Source of the DNA: Anaerolineaceae bacterium UBA4781
Lineage (GTDB): Bacteria > Chloroflexota > Anaerolineae > Anaerolineales > Anaerolineaceae
NCBI GenBank assembly: GCA_002403105.1
Contig: DHHD01000056.1
Coordinates: 1-6,634, forward strand
DNA: 6,634 nucleotides
Direction: 5' to 3'
Made by a program: the position numbers and the translations under genes. The notes beneath the pieces are model-generated. The model did not search any database and had not been told where the DNA came from. It worked only from the letters and a program-made list of their open reading frames with translations. Below are positions 5,269 through 6,634 of this stretch, one piece after another. How positions within the stretch are numbered: position 1 is the first letter of the stretch; each line of letters starts with the position of its first letter.

Positions 5269-6444
5269 ATGAAAAAACTATCCATTTCCATTACTGTGAT
5301 CCTTGTTCTCGCCACAATCCTCTCCGCTTGTGGAAACAGCCGCAGGCAGACTGAAGCGGTGGCAACCGCCATTGCGCAGACTGTTGAAGCATTTAATAAT
5401 CAAACGCCACAGATCACTTATGTGGTTGTAACCCCAGAAAACACAACTGCTCCATTATCAACCGCAACTCCCCTACCCACCAATACTGTGCCCCCAACCA
5501 GCACATCCATCCCTGCGGCTACTGCTTCTCCACGCCCGTGCAATGCGGTCGCTTTTGTCAGCGAAAATCCATTGGATGGCGCCAGTTATGCACCAAGCGC
5601 GACCTTTACCAAGAGTTGGAGGTTCAAGAATACGGGTACCTGCACCTGGAATCCCAATTACAAGGTGGTTTATGCCAGCGGAAGCACCATCACCGGAGCC
5701 GATACAAAGAAATTAACCAATTATGTCGCACCAGGGGAAACCACTGATATTGTGTATACATTCAAGGCGCCTTCCAAAGCTGGAACATATCAGACCGTTT
5801 TTCATTTGCTGGATGACAAGGGGAATTTCATCGCGCAATTCTGGGTGAATTTCAAAGTGAAATCCACTTCTCCCACCAGCACCGCGACCCCTGCGTTTGC
5901 GGTGACCAATGTTACTTTTTCATCCAGCGATGCTTCCATCACCGATACCTGCCCGCAAACCTTTGATTATTCTGCTGCCATCACCACCAATGCGGCTGGC
6001 AGTGTCACTTACCATTTCGTCTTCAGCAACGGAGCAACGACCACTCCCAAGACCCTTGCATTCAGTGGAGCCGGTACAAAAACAGTATCCGGGATCTGGG
6101 AGATCAACGCCAGCGGATCTTACTGGGTCAAATTGTATATTGATGAACCCAACCATCAGCTCTTCGGAACACTCAATCTGAGTTTGACCTGCACCCCGGC
6201 TTTTGCTGTGACGGGTGTAACACTCTCGGCGGATCCAGAAACATATACCGGCGATTGCTCGGCACCAATCGCTTTCGACTATCAAGCAGATATCGCTGCG
6301 AATGGTGCAGGGACAGTTACATACCTGATCACTTTCAGCGATGGAACATCCGTGGGTACAGACTCTCTTCCATTCAGTTCTGCGGGAACCCAATCGGTGA
6401 CCGGGACCTGGGGCATCGATACACCTGAAGATGGTACTTACTAG
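5269..6444 (+). CDS. Lipoprotein C: NBR1-like Ig domain plus two Cys-bracketed modules, cut short by an in-frame TAG
   Basis: Predicted extracytoplasmic lipoprotein, 391 aa as read to the first stop. The signal peptide MKKLSIS plus a hydrophobic run ends in LSAC, Cys21. EAVATAIAQTVEA (29-41) and a Thr/Pro linker follow. The Ig-like domain (about 91-197) has KSWRFKNTGTCTWN (115-128), VAPGE (153-157), GTYQTVFHLLDDKG and FIAQFWVNFKV, with Cys91 and Cys125 as the conserved pair. A short Thr/Ser/Pro spacer leads to module 1 (209-310) and module 2 (from 311). Module 2 stops at TY (390-391), where the other copies have YWV. The TAG at 6442-6444 thus stands at the invariant Trp. The same frame runs on for 24 codons of matching sequence to TAG 6517. 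Truncation removes the last two strands and the second Cys of module 2. The protein may still be made and partly folded, or the gene may be decaying. Confidence 0.82.
   Translation: MKKLSISITVILVLATILSACGNSRRQTEAVATAIAQTVEAFNNQTPQITYVVVTPENTTAPLSTATPLPTNTVPPTSTSIPAATASPRPCNAVAFVSENPLDGASYAPSATFTKSWRFKNTGTCTWNPNYKVVYASGSTITGADTKKLTNYVAPGETTDIVYTFKAPSKAGTYQTVFHLLDDKGNFIAQFWVNFKVKSTSPTSTATPAFAVTNVTFSSSDASITDTCPQTFDYSAAITTNAAGSVTYHFVFSNGATTTPKTLAFSGAGTKTVSGIWEINASGSYWVKLYIDEPNHQLFGTLNLSLTCTPAFAVTGVTLSADPETYTGDCSAPIAFDYQADIAANGAGTVTYLITFSDGTSVGTDSLPFSSAGTQSVTGTWGIDTPEDGTY
5893..6198 (+). repeat. 102-aa module, first copy in gene C
   Basis: This codes for residues 209-310 of lipoprotein C. It starts AFAVTNVTFSS, has Cys228 in CPQTF, then AAGSVTYHF, SGIWEI, GSYWVKLYID, PNHQLFG and Cys308 in TCTP. 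It directly abuts the second copy without a linker and is closest in layout to the single copy in gene B. Confidence 0.85.
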
Positions 6445-6516
6445 TTTAGTATTTATATTGATAATCCCAACCACCAATTGTTCGGACCACATAATATCAC
6501 GGTAGACTGCACACCA
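6199..6516 (+). repeat. Second module copy in gene C, interrupted by TAG
   Basis: This is a tandem copy of 106 codons counting the internal TAG. It starts AFAVTGVTLSA, has Cys330 in GDCSAP, then GAGTVTYLITF and TGTWGI. A small insertion (IDTPEDGTY) precedes the TAG at codon 392. After the stop come IYIDNPNHQLFGP and a final Cys in VDCTP. It is more diverged from the other two copies than they are from each other. Confidence 0.8.
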
Positions 6517-6519
6517 TAG
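6445..6519 (+). pseudogene. Untranslated 3' remnant of lipoprotein gene C
   Basis: There are 24 sense codons in the same frame after the TAG at 6442, reading FSIYIDNPNHQLFGP and ending DCTP before TAG 6517-6519. They align without gaps to the ends of the other modules. No start codon or ribosome-binding site precedes them, so they are not a separate gene. The terminator starts 10 nt after the second stop, which marks 6519 as the original gene end. Confidence 0.8.
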
Positions 6520-6529
6520 AATAGTAAGC

Positions 6530-6562
6530 AACGAGGTGGAGAAAAATTCTCCACCTCGTTTT
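6530..6562 (+). terminator. Intrinsic terminator of lipoprotein C
   Basis: A perfect 14-bp stem (6530-6543/6547-6560, core ACGAGGTGGAG/CTCCACCTCGT) has a 3-nt AAA loop and is followed by a short TTTT run at 6559-6562. The stem is very stable, although the T-tract is short. Confidence 0.88.
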
Positions 6563-6601
6563 CAATTCCATTTCTACCCACACGAAAAAAAATCGTATTC
6601 A

Positions 6602-6629
6602 TTGACAGTCCCTTTAAATACGATATAAT
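6602..6629 (+). promoter_or_regulatory. Consensus sigma70-type promoter facing out of the window
   Basis: Perfect TTGACA (6602-6607) and perfect TATAAT (6624-6629) are separated by 16 nt. Transcription would start at about the window end, so the target gene is unseen. An inverted repeat, ATCGTATT (6592-6599) and AATACGAT (6617-6624), brackets the -35 and touches the -10, which could be an operator. Confidence 0.88.
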
Positions 6630-6634
6630 TTTTC

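Noticed and set aside
6442..6444. TAG read as pyrrolysine
   Set aside because: The sister modules have Trp here, no pyrrolysine-type enzyme is involved, and nothing in the window suggests that machinery.
4795..6516. Repeats as a mobile element or CRISPR
   Set aside because: The units are in-frame protein modules of about 306-318 bp, with no spacers, terminal inverted repeats or transposase.
3017..6519. Lipoproteins A-C as a single operon
   Set aside because: A strong terminator separates B from C, a perfect hairpin and -10 box separate A from B, and each gene has its own ribosome-binding site.
5920..6531. Open frame of 203 codons on the - strand
   Set aside because: It lies opposite the module repeats of gene C, whose frame encodes clear domain motifs. 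It has no recognisable motif and begins inside the terminator stem.

Overview
The window reads as chromosomal DNA of a bacterium, most likely a Chloroflexota member of the Anaerolineae type. This placement is an inference. It rests on three tandem lipoproteins with Thr/Pro-rich stalks and NBR1-type Ig-like domains (the CTWN signature), a style common in that group, and on moderate base composition. No phage, transposon, CRISPR or integrase signal was seen.

Layout, left to right. A complete tRNA-Phe(GAA) starts at base 1 and is followed by an intrinsic terminator. Next come two closely spaced + strand genes: a YabE-like cell-wall lipoprotein (three DUF348-like modules, a G5 domain and a 3D domain) and rsmA/ksgA, the 16S rRNA adenine dimethyltransferase. 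A GT2 glycosyltransferase of the polyprenol-phosphate-mannose synthase type lies on the - strand, convergent with rsmA and 13 nt from it. It is divergent from the next gene across a short AT-rich promoter region.

The right half holds three consecutive + strand lipoprotein genes, called A, B and C here. Each has a lipobox Cys at residue 21, a shared AVxTxxAQT segment, a Thr/Pro linker and one NBR1-like Ig domain. Their C-terminal parts differ. A carries an unrelated beta-rich, Asp-rich module. B carries one copy of a 102-residue Cys-bracketed module. C carries two tandem copies. Intrinsic terminators follow B and C, and A and B are separated by a perfect 12-bp inverted repeat, so the three look like separately transcribed paralogues rather than one operon. 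The window closes with a textbook sigma70-type promoter facing a gene outside it.

The strongest anomaly is in gene C. An in-frame TAG replaces the invariant Trp codon of its last module. The same frame then continues for 24 codons with clear homology to a second stop just before the terminator. The gene is therefore recently truncated, read through, or affected by a sequence error. I see no clearly new multi-gene system. The lipoprotein cluster looks like an actively diversifying surface-protein family of unknown function.
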